The translations under genes were made by a program, and so were the position numbers. The notes beneath the pieces were generated by a model. It was given only the letters and a program-made list of their open reading frames with translations. It ran no database searches and was not told the DNA's origin. From Candidatus Cloacimonadota bacterium (GTDB lineage Bacteria; Cloacimonadota; Cloacimonadia; Cloacimonadales; Cloacimonadaceae), in assembly GCA_020532085.1 (NCBI GenBank), contig JAJBAV010000004.1, positions 1-64,000 on the forward strand: a stretch of 64,000 nucleotides of DNA, given 5' to 3'. Below, piece after piece: positions 56,386 through 64,000 of the stretch; the first letter of the stretch is position 1; each line of letters begins with the position of its first letter.

Positions 56386-57249
56386 CTAGTTTTTACGCCT
56401 GTTGCCATCCGTGGTCAGATCGCTTTCCTTCACGATCTGCCAGCGGCCGGCTTGCTTTTCCAGGATCAGATAGGCCTGGTAGCTTTTGCTTTTGCCTGCC
56501 TGATAGACCACCTTCGTAAAATCCGCGCGGACCTGACCGTTCGCAAGAATGATCAGGCTGGGTTCCGTGCTCTCCTGATAAAAATCAGGATGCTTGACGG
56601 TGAGCAATTCTTGCTTCACTCCAACGCAGTGGGCGCGGGGATAGGTTTGCAAATAGAATTCCACCCGGGGGGCATAGAGGGATTGAAAGGCCTCCATATC
56701 CTTCTCGTTGTGGGCGCGGCTCCAGATTTCCACCAAAGCGGAGATGGCGGCGCGTTCGGCGCTGCCGATCACCGGAGGCACAAGGCTGGGCGCTTCTTCC
56801 TGCGCGGGCTTGGCTCCGGTCGCTTGGCCAACCCCGGACTTGACCTCCAGATCCAGCGCGCAGTTGGACAGCCGCAGCCCGTATTTGGCGTTGTAGCTCA
56901 TCACTTTGCCGATCACGGTAACCTCCTGCCCGGCCCGCAGGCCGGCCAGCGCTTGCATGGCTTTGTTGCCGGAAAACATGCAGGATACCTGTTCCGGCGT
57001 GACTCCCAGCCCCACCAGCCGCAGGATCGCCCGCCCCTGGTCCCGGGGTTCCAGCGACCCCACCCGGCCGGCAACCTTGCCGCTTGTATCCAGGTATTTG
57101 GCTTCCGCAGCCACCTGGTTCACGCGGTATTCGCCTAAAATATCGTCCGCTGTCACCGCGAAGCTCAGCTCGTCCCGCCCGCAGGCGCTCAGGCCGATCA
57201 GCAAAATCAAGAGCAGAGCCGCTCCACCAGGCTGCAACATTCTCTTCAT
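56386..57249 (-). CDS. Lipoprotein with OB-fold and NTF2-like domains (paralogue 1)
   Basis: I start at ATG 57249 (KRMLQPGGAALLLILLIGLSAC, lipobox LSAC). The frame opens seven codons earlier with TTG. The 287-residue product has an OB-fold of the tRNA_anti-like type (about 30-135: ADDILGEYRVNQVAAEAKY, VSCMFSGNKAM, GQEVTVIGKV, YGLRLSNCALD) and a C-terminal NTF2/SnoaL-like domain (about 165-275: IWSRAHNEKDMEAFQSLY, WQIVKESD). It is closely similar over its whole length to the gene upstream. Membrane-anchored; function unknown. Confidence 0.85.
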   Translation of the reverse strand: MKRMLQPGGAALLLILLIGLSACGRDELSFAVTADDILGEYRVNQVAAEAKYLDTSGKVAGRVGSLEPRDQGRAILRLVGLGVTPEQVSCMFSGNKAMQALAGLRAGQEVTVIGKVMSYNAKYGLRLSNCALDLEVKSGVGQATGAKPAQEEAPSLVPPVIGSAERAAISALVEIWSRAHNEKDMEAFQSLYAPRVEFYLQTYPRAHCVGVKQELLTVKHPDFYQESTEPSLIILANGQVRADFTKVVYQAGKSKSYQAYLILEKQAGRWQIVKESDLTTDGNRRKN

Positions 57250-57283
57250 CTCTCGTTTCTCCAGTTCCAAGATCCGGTTTTGC

Positions 57284-58240
57284 CTACTTTTCCTTCACGA
57301 TCTGCCAGCGACCGCTTTGGTTGTCCAGCACCAACCAAGATTCGTAAGTGCTTGAGACTCCCTCCGAATAAGTCACCTTGAGAAAATCAGCCCGCACCTG
57401 GCTTGGATTGATCTGGCTGAGGCTGAGATCGTAGGTTTCCTGATAAAAATCAGCGTATTTGGTGCTTAGCAGTTGCTGTTTAACCTTCACGCACTCCGCC
57501 CGGGACTGTTTCGCTGTGTAAAAATCCACCCTGTCCGCATAGAGCGAACTGAACAGGCGCATGTCCTTGTCGTTGTGGGCACGGGTCCAGGCATCGATCA
57601 CGGCGGCGATCTCCTGGTAGGTCTCGCCCTGCTCTTCGTCGCCCTCTTCTTCATCCCAGAAAGATGTGACGTACGGTGGCTCAGGTTCCGGTTCCGGTTC
57701 CAGCCTGCGTTGCGGCAGGACCACCACCTCCGGTTCACGCTCCGGCAAGGATTCCAGCCTGTTTTCCATCTCCGGGTCGGTTTCCTTTTGCTCATCCGCC
57801 TTGCCGGCTATCTCCAGGTCCAGCGTGCAATCGGCCAACCGCACCCCGTATCTGGTGTCGTAGGTGAGCACTTTGCCGATCACGATGACCTCCTGTCCTG
57901 CGCTAAGCCCGGAAAGGGTGGCCAGGGCCTCTTCGCCGGTGAACATGCAGGAAACGAATTCCCCCAGTGTTTCCCTGCCCGTGAGGCGCAGGATCGCCCG
58001 GCCCCGTTCCCGGGGTTCCAGGTAACCCAGTTGACCAGCGATCTTGCCGGTCTGGTCCAGATATTTCGCTTCCGCCGCCGCGCGGTTGTCGCGGTATTCG
58101 CCCAAAATCCCGTCCGCAGTCACCGCGAAACTTAGGCCGCCCCGCCCTTTGCCGCAGGCGCTTAAAACCAGCAGCAGCGCCAGCAACACCGCCAATGTCC
58201 AAGTAACCCGCCGGGTCCACATCATCCTGGCTGACATCAT
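57284..58240 (-). CDS. Lipoprotein with OB-fold and NTF2-like domains (paralogue 2)
   Basis: The ATG at 58240 is chosen because GAGGG lies 7 bases upstream. The 318-residue product begins with a long type II signal (TWTLAVLLALLLVLSAC). It has the same OB-fold (ADGILGEYRDNRAAAEAKY, FVSCMFTGEEAL, GQEVIVIGKV, YGVRLADCTLD) and NTF2-like domain (AWTRAHNDKDMRLFSSLY, WQIVKEK) as the next gene. A longer acidic linker (about 150-215, PEPEPEPPYV, EEEGDEEQG) accounts for the size difference. A tandem duplication is evident. A TTGACA box lies at 58323-58328. Confidence 0.85.
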   Translation of the reverse strand: MMSARMMWTRRVTWTLAVLLALLLVLSACGKGRGGLSFAVTADGILGEYRDNRAAAEAKYLDQTGKIAGQLGYLEPRERGRAILRLTGRETLGEFVSCMFTGEEALATLSGLSAGQEVIVIGKVLTYDTRYGVRLADCTLDLEIAGKADEQKETDPEMENRLESLPEREPEVVVLPQRRLEPEPEPEPPYVTSFWDEEEGDEEQGETYQEIAAVIDAWTRAHNDKDMRLFSSLYADRVDFYTAKQSRAECVKVKQQLLSTKYADFYQETYDLSLSQINPSQVRADFLKVTYSEGVSSTYESWLVLDNQSGRWQIVKEK

Positions 58241-58299
58241 CGTTCTTCCCTCGTATCTTTGTGGCAAAACGCTCCCGGATGGGAACGCCCGCCCAAATT

Positions 58300-58328
58300 C
58301 AGGCTGCGCGTGGGTGATTTTTTGTCAA
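58300..58328 (-). promoter_or_regulatory. Probable promoter of the lipoprotein pair
   Basis: TTGACA (58328-58323), 17 bases, AGCCTG (58305-58300). Weak -10, usual TG position. Confidence 0.35.
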
Positions 58329-58479
58329 TCTCTTTGTTGCCGTTCTGAACCTGTGCCGGGTACATTTGCCGGGGTTCAGCACCCTCAAAGCGTTATGGGG
58401 CAACGCTTGCGAACAAAGCATCACCTGAAAGGAATTTGAAGCGTCCATTCCCTCCCTGGGTGAGAGGCAAGCTGATTAT

Positions 58480-58501
58480 GGTGTGGAAAGATTTCCACAC
58501 C
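58480..58501. promoter_or_regulatory. 22-bp palindrome in the 58241-58821 gap
   Basis: GGTGTGGAAA (58480-58489) and TTTCCACACC (58492-58501) form a perfect dyad with a 2-base centre, more like an operator than a hairpin. The gap is A+T richer than its surroundings. It also holds TTGACA at 58610 ahead of ridA and short open frames that I judge non-coding. Confidence 0.45.
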
Positions 58502-58821
58502 TTCTTAAAAAGCTTCAGAAATGACGCTAGTCCTGTAATGATGAGGACTCGATCGCATCCCCGGCCTTTGCATAAAAAGGAGATGGATGAAAATGCTTGG
58601 ATTTTTTTATTGACATAAAAATTGGGATATATAAATCTAGATTGCGTAGCTAAGAGGTTCAAAATGAAAATTGTATCTAATTTGACATATTCATATTCTG
58701 TTTTGGCGTCAGCGGGAAGAAGCAACCGGAGACTTTTCCTTTTGGAACCAAGCCAGGCCGCAAGGTCTTTGTTCCGATCGGCCGGATACAACCGCCACGT
58801 TTACAGAAGTTAGGAGGTATC

Positions 58822-59192
58822 GTGCAATCGATCCATACCAACAAAGCACCGGCAGCCATCGGGCCCTATTCCCAGGCTGTGCTGCGTAACGATTTACTGT
58901 TTGTATCCGGGCAGATAGGCATCGACCCCAACACCGGGCAATTGCCGGGAGGTTTTGAACACAGACGCATCTGGTCTTCGCCAATCTGAAGGCCATCCTG
59001 GATGCCGCCGGCAGCAGCTTCACCCATGTGGTGCAAGTGACCGTCTACCTTAAAGATGTCAACGATTTTGCCGCTCTGAACCAGATCTATGCCCGGAACT
59101 TCTGTGAGCCTTACCCGGCCCGGGAAACAATTCAGGCGGCCCGCATCTCCAAGGATGCCCTGATCGAAATCTCCCTCATCGCCATGAAATGA
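58822..59192 (+). pseudogene. ridA: ridA-like enamine/imine deaminase, frameshifted
   Basis: AGGAGGT precedes a GTG at 58822. The first frame gives QSIHTNKAPAAIGPYSQAV...LFVSGQIGIDPNTGQLPGGFE, the N-terminal half of RidA, then stops at 58987-58989. From CAG at 58962 the next frame continues as THLVFANLKAILDAAGSS...VTVYLKDVNDFAALN...PARETIQAARISKDALIEISLIAMK to 59192, the C-terminal half including the catalytic Arg region. A single missing base near 58957-58962 accounts for the break. RidA hydrolyses reactive 2-aminoacrylate-type enamines. Either a recent pseudogene or a sequencing error. Confidence 0.88.
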
Positions 59193-59431
59193 GCCACGCG
59201 CGAAATCAGCCACCTTGGTCCGGGGCGCAAATTCACCTTGACAGCCGGAGGCGTAAGCACCAAGTGGTGGCGTCCGGGTGTTCCGGCGGAGAACACCTGC
59301 CCCCGGAGGCCAAGGCGAAAACATGGCCGGAATTTGCCGGGGGCGGCTACCCACTGCCGTTCCAAAGCGGTTTGAGCCAGGTCATGAACAACGGCGGCCC
59401 GGAACCTCAACTACACCAAATGGAGAAACAT

Positions 59432-61281
59432 ATGCGTAAACTGGGAGTTTTGCTGCTTTGCCTGCTGCCCCTGTTGCTGGCGGTGCAATCTGTAGGCCTC
59501 CACACGGTTCAGAAAGGGGACACGCTTTACAGCATCAGCAAGGAACACGGCGTGACCGTGGAACAGATACGAATGCTTAACGATCTACCGGACAATGATA
59601 TAAGGGTAGGACAGAAGTTGCTGATACACGAGCTCAGGGCAGGGGACGAAGAGGATGGCTTGGAGATTACGGAGTATCGAGAGGAAGAATCCTTCGGACC
59701 CCGCCGAACTGTCACCCCCGGGCAAGGCAACGCCATCTGGAAAATCGAGTATCATGTGCCCTACGGGTATGAACTTGGCGAAACGGATTTCACTGCTCCG
59801 GTTTATATCAACGGTAAACTTGTCACCGACCAGATCCGCAATCGGTTGGATTATTTCACCGCGGAGTATCTGTTCGAGGTACGGGAAGGCGATGTGGTGG
59901 AGTATCGGATCGCTGATCCCTGGGAAGCTAACTTGACTTTTGTGCTTCGCGACCATCACGACCGCGTGCTGGCCCAGCGCAACCCCTGTTCTTCCTTCGC
60001 GGGAACCTCTCCGGCACCGCAGGTGGTGAGGCTCAACCCTGGCGACCTGCCCGGCCCTGCCCATTACTCCCTTCCGGTAAACGGCGGCACCGCTCATCCC
60101 GTATCGGGCCGGCTGGAATGGCTTCAGCCCGCGGGTAAAGTGAACGGATACAGGGTCTGGTGGGGAAAAACCGGCCACCTGGACTCGTGGCCGACCAGAC
60201 CCAGATGTTTTGGGCCCCACCGCAGCCGCAGGAATACAATACCGGTTACGAATGGCGGATCGTGCCCTACAATGAATACGGCGAGGCAACTGACTGCCCC
60301 GTATGGCGTTACCGTACCGCCCTGTTCACGTTTGCAGCCGCAACTGCCAGCCTTGGCGGGATCGCGGATTTCGATGACGACGGCACTCCCGACTTCCTCA
60401 ATGTCGATCTGGACCAGGATTCGGATGACGGCCTGTATCCGCTTACGCTGTTCCGTGGTTTCTCCGGAATCCAAACGCCCCTTGGGATGAGGTCGGACGG
60501 CTATCCGGACTCTGGACCCTGCTGGCTGGATTGCGACCGCGACGGCGACCTGGATATCGTGCTGCTATCATTTGAGGATGAGGAATTCAGCCATCGGGTG
60601 TTTCTCAACACCGGGGGAAAGTTCTCCTCCCAACCGCTGCCGCGCAATCTTGGACCCCAACTGCCGCAAACCGAAACGGAGCGCAGGATATGGGCTTCCG
60701 AGCCTTCTTACGCCTACTTTCTGGACTCGTCCGGAGAGCCAGCGGCCTGGCTTGTGTTGGACGCCGACGGAGACGGAGACACGGACCTGCTGCCCAGCCC
60801 GCCAGCCTGGAAGCTCGATTTTATGCCGAAAACTGCCCCGAACCTGCCCGAGAATTATTCCCCGTATCCTTTGGAAATGGAGAACTCAGCCCTGACTGTG
60901 ATGCTGCGCGACGGCAGCAGCTTCCCGCCAGCAACCAATGATCTTCCCAGCTACGATCATTCCGGCCTTCTGGGCTATTACTGGTGCGATTTCGATCTGG
61001 ACGGGGACGCCGACCTCCTGAAAACCCTCGAAATGGGCAATTATGGCGTTGGCCTGGCAGAGATCTTCCGCAACGATTCCGGAAAACTCGTTCCCACCGG
61101 ACAGGCCTTGAACGGATACCAGCCGGGCAAGCCTGAATCCGCTTTTTGGGTGGGGTCTTACCTGGATGAAGTCTGGTGGCACGACATCGATGCCGACGGC
61201 GACCCCGACCTGTTGGCCAGGCCTTATTCTGAAGGACCCAGCAACTTCAGGGTATATCTGAACCAGACCATACACAACTAA
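59432..61281 (+). pseudogene. Secreted LysM protein with Ig-like and VCBS-type repeats, frameshifted
   Basis: ATG 59432 (GGAG 7 bases upstream) opens a signal peptide (RKLGVLLLCLLPLLLAVQS) and a LysM domain (about 22-70: LHTVQKGDTLYSISKEHG, DIRVGQKLLIHEL), which binds peptidoglycan or related glycans. A beta-rich region follows, then an Ig-like domain beginning NGYRVWWGK at about 240. The frame must shift by -1 near 60160-60170, at GGGGAAAAAC, to continue as LVADQTQMFWAPPQPQ...YEWRIVPYNEYGEATDCPVW, which matches the Ig domain of the 2055-aa protein. VCBS/FG-GAP-like DxDxDGD repeats then run to 61281. There is no sorting domain. Adding one A to the A run restores a single frame of about 616 codons. 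Confidence 0.82.
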
Positions 61282-61463
61282 TTACTGCAGACCCAGGTCC
61301 ATGCATGGGCAAGATTTAGCGGAGTCATGCTCAAGCTGCCAGTTCGTGGCTTTCCTGCAAATCCCTGGCAACAGGTGCGCCCCCAAACTGATTCCTGCTG
61401 GCCTGGTTGTATCAATCCTGTCTGGAGGATTTGGCCGTACCCCTCCCTAAGCCGCCTCCCCTT

Positions 61464-61531
61464 CACATCCCCTTCACTTCCCGCTGACTTCCCAATGGTT
61501 CCATGGGAACTCTGGGGGAGGCGGGCAGGGG
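61464..61531. repeat. Dispersed repeat family 2, copy B
   Basis: The second copy of the element at 27393. Here an outer stem is also present: CCGCCTCCCC (61452-61461) pairs with GGGGAGGCGG (61515-61524), with TTCCCA (61489-61494) and TGGGAA (61504-61509) inside. It lies between convergent genes, as does copy A. Confidence 0.75.
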
Positions 61532-61557
61532 GCGGATAGGCTGGGAGAAAGGGCGGA

Positions 61558-63165
61558 TCAGGTTTTTTTGCGGGTCTTGAGGATGCCGTTCGCGGCCAGT
61601 TTTCCTGTGAGGATGGACATGGGTACGCCAGCGGGGCTGTAGGCCCACTGGCCGGCCTGGTAAACATCCGGCAGGGGGGTGAAGACGGAACGGTCGGCGC
61701 GCTGGATCTGGTTGATCACGGGCAGATCCGGCGAAAATTCCCAGCCCACGATGGCTCCTTCGGAGCTGGCAATGCGGTTGTGGATGCTGAGCGGGGTAAA
61801 GGAAAAGCGGCCCAGCAGCTTGTCTTTCAGCATGGGATAGACCGAATCGGCCAGCACTTTGATCACCCGCTCCTCGATGGCGGCGACGAATTCCTCCAGC
61901 CAACCTGCCTCCTCCACCTTGTGGAACAGCTCGTATTCAGCCAGGAAGCTTACAATGAGCCCGGTTTTGCCTGGCGGGGCGGTGCTTGGGTCCTTGAGGC
62001 CGGGGATGGAGATCTCGAAGGTGTTGAGGGCGATGAAGCGGTCCAGCCAGGCCAGGATTTCAGCCTTGCCCAGCCGGTCGAAGTCGCGCAGCAAGTCCCG
62101 TAGTTCGCCGCGGTGCGTTTCGCCCAGGCCCCGGCGTGAGGGGGTGTGGAAAAAGTGGCCGTGGGCAACGCGGCCAAAACTTTCCAGGGGCGCGTCCACT
62201 TTCAGGAACAGCGTGAAGACCGATTCGCCCCCCCTGTGGCTCAGCATCTTTTCTTTCGCGGCGGAGAATCCCGCTTGCGCGGAGGGTTCCAGGCCTTGGA
62301 TGTCAGCCAGCCGGTAGAGGGTTTTCAGATCGGCGGCCCAAATGAGGCTGGCATAGCGGTAGCTGAGTTCATGGCTGTCGGTGAGGGTTTTGGCTGCTGG
62401 CGCCACGCCGGTGACGGTGGTGTCCGTTCTGATCTCGCCGCCAAGCGCCAGGATCTTGTCGCGCAGGGCCTCCGCCAGCCTGCCCACGCCGCCTTTGGGG
62501 TAAAAGTAGTCCAGATAGAGCGAAAAATAGCTCAGGGCAAAGAAGGTGGGCGTGCCCTTGAAAAAGTGCTGAGAGATGATGTCGCGGAGGGCGGGATCGC
62601 TCACGCTGGCGTTCAGATGGTCCTCCACAGGATAGCCCATGCGGTTGATCCTGCCGATGGTGAGCAGAAAGCGGGGCAGCCAGGGCAGCAGCTTTTTGAA
62701 GATGAATTTTCTGTCGCGCCGGAGGTCCTTGAACACGGGATTTTCCACTCCGTAGAGCACGTCCATGTACTTCATGATCTGCCCGATGGTGCGCAGCAGC
62801 GTGTCTATCTCGGCCGCGCTGGCGGGATAGAGCTTTTTCAAAAAATCGCTGTAGCGGGGCAGGCTGTCCGGTCCGTCGAGATGCAGCACCTGGTCCTCGA
62901 TGCCCAGCGAGACGGGGCTGGACACGACCTCGAGGCGGATGTTCAGGTCCTCCAGCATGGGCAGGATGATCCCCGCGCTTTCCAGGGCCCGCACGCCGGC
63001 GTCGAACAGGAAGCCGTCGCTGGTAAAAGAGTTCACCAGTCCGCCCAGTTCGCTGTTCTTTTCCAGCAGCAGCACTTTTTGCCCGGCGCGGGCCAGATAG
63101 GCGGTGGCGGTGAGTCCGGCCATGCCTCCGCCCACCACGATGGTGTCGTAGCTGTTCTCAGTCAT
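61558..63165 (-). CDS. NAD(P)/FAD-dependent oxidoreductase, phytoene-desaturase/CrtISO family
   Basis: The 535-residue flavoprotein opens with the dinucleotide-binding motif TIVVGGGMAGLTATAYLARAG and the following acidic VLLLEKNSELGG, then DAGVRALES. The C-terminal FAD motif is degenerate but present (VFTPLPDVYQAGQWAYSPAGVPMSILTGKLAA). The family includes carotenoid desaturases, isomerases and all-trans-retinol saturase-like enzymes. No other carotenoid gene is nearby, so the substrate is open. GGGAA lies upstream of the ATG. The short-chain dehydrogenase gene upstream runs the same way, 37 bases away. Confidence 0.88.
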   Translation of the reverse strand: MTENSYDTIVVGGGMAGLTATAYLARAGQKVLLLEKNSELGGLVNSFTSDGFLFDAGVRALESAGIILPMLEDLNIRLEVVSSPVSLGIEDQVLHLDGPDSLPRYSDFLKKLYPASAAEIDTLLRTIGQIMKYMDVLYGVENPVFKDLRRDRKFIFKKLLPWLPRFLLTIGRINRMGYPVEDHLNASVSDPALRDIISQHFFKGTPTFFALSYFSLYLDYFYPKGGVGRLAEALRDKILALGGEIRTDTTVTGVAPAAKTLTDSHELSYRYASLIWAADLKTLYRLADIQGLEPSAQAGFSAAKEKMLSHRGGESVFTLFLKVDAPLESFGRVAHGHFFHTPSRRGLGETHRGELRDLLRDFDRLGKAEILAWLDRFIALNTFEISIPGLKDPSTAPPGKTGLIVSFLAEYELFHKVEEAGWLEEFVAAIEERVIKVLADSVYPMLKDKLLGRFSFTPLSIHNRIASSEGAIVGWEFSPDLPVINQIQRADRSVFTPLPDVYQAGQWAYSPAGVPMSILTGKLAANGILKTRKKT

Positions 63166-63202
63166 GTTTCAATTCCCGAAAATATAATTGCTCAAAAGCG
63201 GC

Positions 63203-64000
63203 TTACTCCTTGATCCCGCTCAGGCGCAGCGATTCCGCCCACAATTGGCGGGCCGCTTCGCGGTCCAGGGCCGGCGGCGCGGGCACTTCCGCGGTGGTCA
63301 GGTTGAAAAATTTCCCGCTCACCCCCTCCAGGTCCCGGGTCACGCCCAAGGTGTAAAGCGCTTCCGCCGATACTTCGGCCGATTTCAGGGTCTTATCGAA
63401 AAAATTCCGCTTGAACCAACGGTAGAAGGCCCCGTTTTCCTGGCCCGTATCGCTTTTCACCGCCCCCGGATGCATGGTGTTGATGGTTACGCCGGTGCCT
63501 TGGAAGCGTTCCGCGAAAACCAGCATGGCCAGCATTTGGGCCAGTTTGGCAGCGCCGTAGCTTTTGAGGCCGGTGTAGCGGCGGCGGGACCAGTTCAGAT
63601 CGTCCAGCCTGAGTCCCCAGGCGGCGAAACGGTGACCCTCTGAACCCACCAAAATGATCCGCGCGCGGGCTTGCGCCCTCAGCTTATCCTGTAAAACATG
63701 GTTGATGATGAAGGGAGCCAGATGATGCACCACCAGCACCTTGTCCAGGCCCTCGGCGGTAAGTTCCCTGTGGGTGAGATAGACACCCGCGTTGTGGATC
63801 AGCAGGTCGATGGGAGTTTCCAGCCGCGCCAGTTCGCCGGCCACGCGAAAGATGTCCGGCAGCACGCTCAGGTCGGCTATCCGGTGGTCACAGCGCACGC
63901 CGAACTCACCTTCGATCTCGCGGCGCAGGTCTTCGGACTTGGCGGCGTTCCTGTTCACGCAGAGGAGGTTGGCCCCCCGGGAGGCGAATTTGCGGGCGGT
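63203..64000 (-). CDS. Short-chain dehydrogenase/reductase (5' end beyond the window)
   Basis: The frame is open to the window edge (TARKFASRGANLLCVNRNAAK at 64000-63938), so the gene starts outside. The Val of CVNRN has been read as a GTG start, but the upstream residues are clearly homologous to SDRs. Visible: LIHNAG (the NNAG motif), LVGSEGHR with the catalytic Ser and YGAAK with catalytic Tyr and Lys. The pattern is closest to retinol-dehydrogenase/WW-oxidoreductase-like SDRs. The glycine-rich cofactor loop lies outside the window. It probably forms an operon with the FAD oxidoreductase downstream. Confidence 0.9.
   Translation of the reverse strand, partial: TARKFASRGANLLCVNRNAAKSEDLRREIEGEFGVRCDHRIADLSVLPDIFRVAGELARLETPIDLLIHNAGVYLTHRELTAEGLDKVLVVHHLAPFIINHVLQDKLRAQARARIILVGSEGHRFAAWGLRLDDLNWSRRRYTGLKSYGAAKLAQMLAMLVFAERFQGTGVTINTMHPGAVKSDTGQENGAFYRWFKRNFFDKTLKSAEVSAEALYTLGVTRDLEGVSGKFFNLTTAEVPAPPALDREAARQLWAESLRLSGIKE

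Noticed and set aside
58436-58618. 60-codon plus-strand frame and 132-codon minus-strand frame in the 58.4-58.8 kb gap
   Set aside because: No ribosome binding site at the starts; they run across the palindrome and the TTGACA box and show no family similarity.
1-64000. tRNA, rRNA, CRISPR array, insertion sequence or prophage
   Set aside because: I saw no cloverleaf with CCA-type ends, no rRNA signature, no regularly spaced repeats of 25-40 bases and no transposase, integrase or phage structural gene.

Overview
The window reads as chromosome of a Gram-negative, strictly anaerobic bacterium of the FCB group, most like Cloacimonadota. This is an inference from gene content. Eight large secreted proteins end in a FlgD-Ig-like C-terminal sorting domain (YPNPFNP...YDLRGRLV...SGVYFYR...K). 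There is a homodimeric pyruvate:ferredoxin oxidoreductase, a short lysine-type phosphoglycerate dehydrogenase of the Bacteroidota kind, PorV/FadL-like barrels and a TonB receptor. Most genes are G+C rich at third positions. The retron block, the ATPase gene and the 58.2-58.8 kb gap look more A+T rich.

Layout. 0-0.8 kb: tail of an unidentified gene, a 62-codon gene and a chain of overlapping micro-ORFs beside two hairpins. 0.8-2.8 kb (minus strand): a complete retron, made of a winged-helix protein, a 167-nt msr-msd RNA with matching a1/a2 arms, a retron reverse transcriptase (NAxxH, YADD, VTG) and a small zinc-ribbon/one-TM protein that is the effector candidate. 3-18.4 kb (plus): secreted endonuclease I, a 2055-residue multidomain surface protein, an S41-like peptidase and a gingipain-like C25 peptidase. 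18.4-21.5 kb: serA, an AAA/DUF4143 ATPase gene bracketed by 36-bp direct repeats, then rpmA and rplU on the minus strand. 21.8-27.4 kb: an operon of secreted proteins including two paralogues. 27.8-33.6 kb (minus): a sorted secreted protein, a lipoprotein/TonB-receptor operon behind a structured leader, and a small membrane protein. 33.7-41.1 kb (minus): nifJ, then a lipoprotein/M16 peptidase operon. 41.4-56.4 kb: a methyltransferase, a minus-strand secreted protein, then a long plus-strand run (purA, outer-membrane barrel, DUF362 ferredoxin protein, FtsB-like protein, GGDEF cyclase, ABC ATPase, two more barrels, a membrane protein). 56.4-64 kb: two paralogous lipoproteins, ridA and a LysM protein that each carry a single-base frameshift, a FAD oxidoreductase and the edge of a short-chain dehydrogenase.

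Non-coding structure. An 87-89-nt near-perfect palindrome occurs three times (5531, 32951, 42141) with almost no divergence. A second imperfect repeat family occurs at 27393 and 61464. Upstream of most transcription units there is a TTGAC hexamer followed 21-22 nt later by TG, which looks like the housekeeping promoter of this organism.

How it fits together. The genes describe a cell that exports proteases, nuclease and large adhesin-like proteins through a C-terminal sorting signal, probably to degrade extracellular protein and nucleic acid, and ferments the products through ferredoxin-dependent pyruvate oxidation. The retron is the clearest accessory or defence system. The ATPase cassette is a second recently gained unit. 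No tRNA, rRNA, CRISPR array or transposase was seen.
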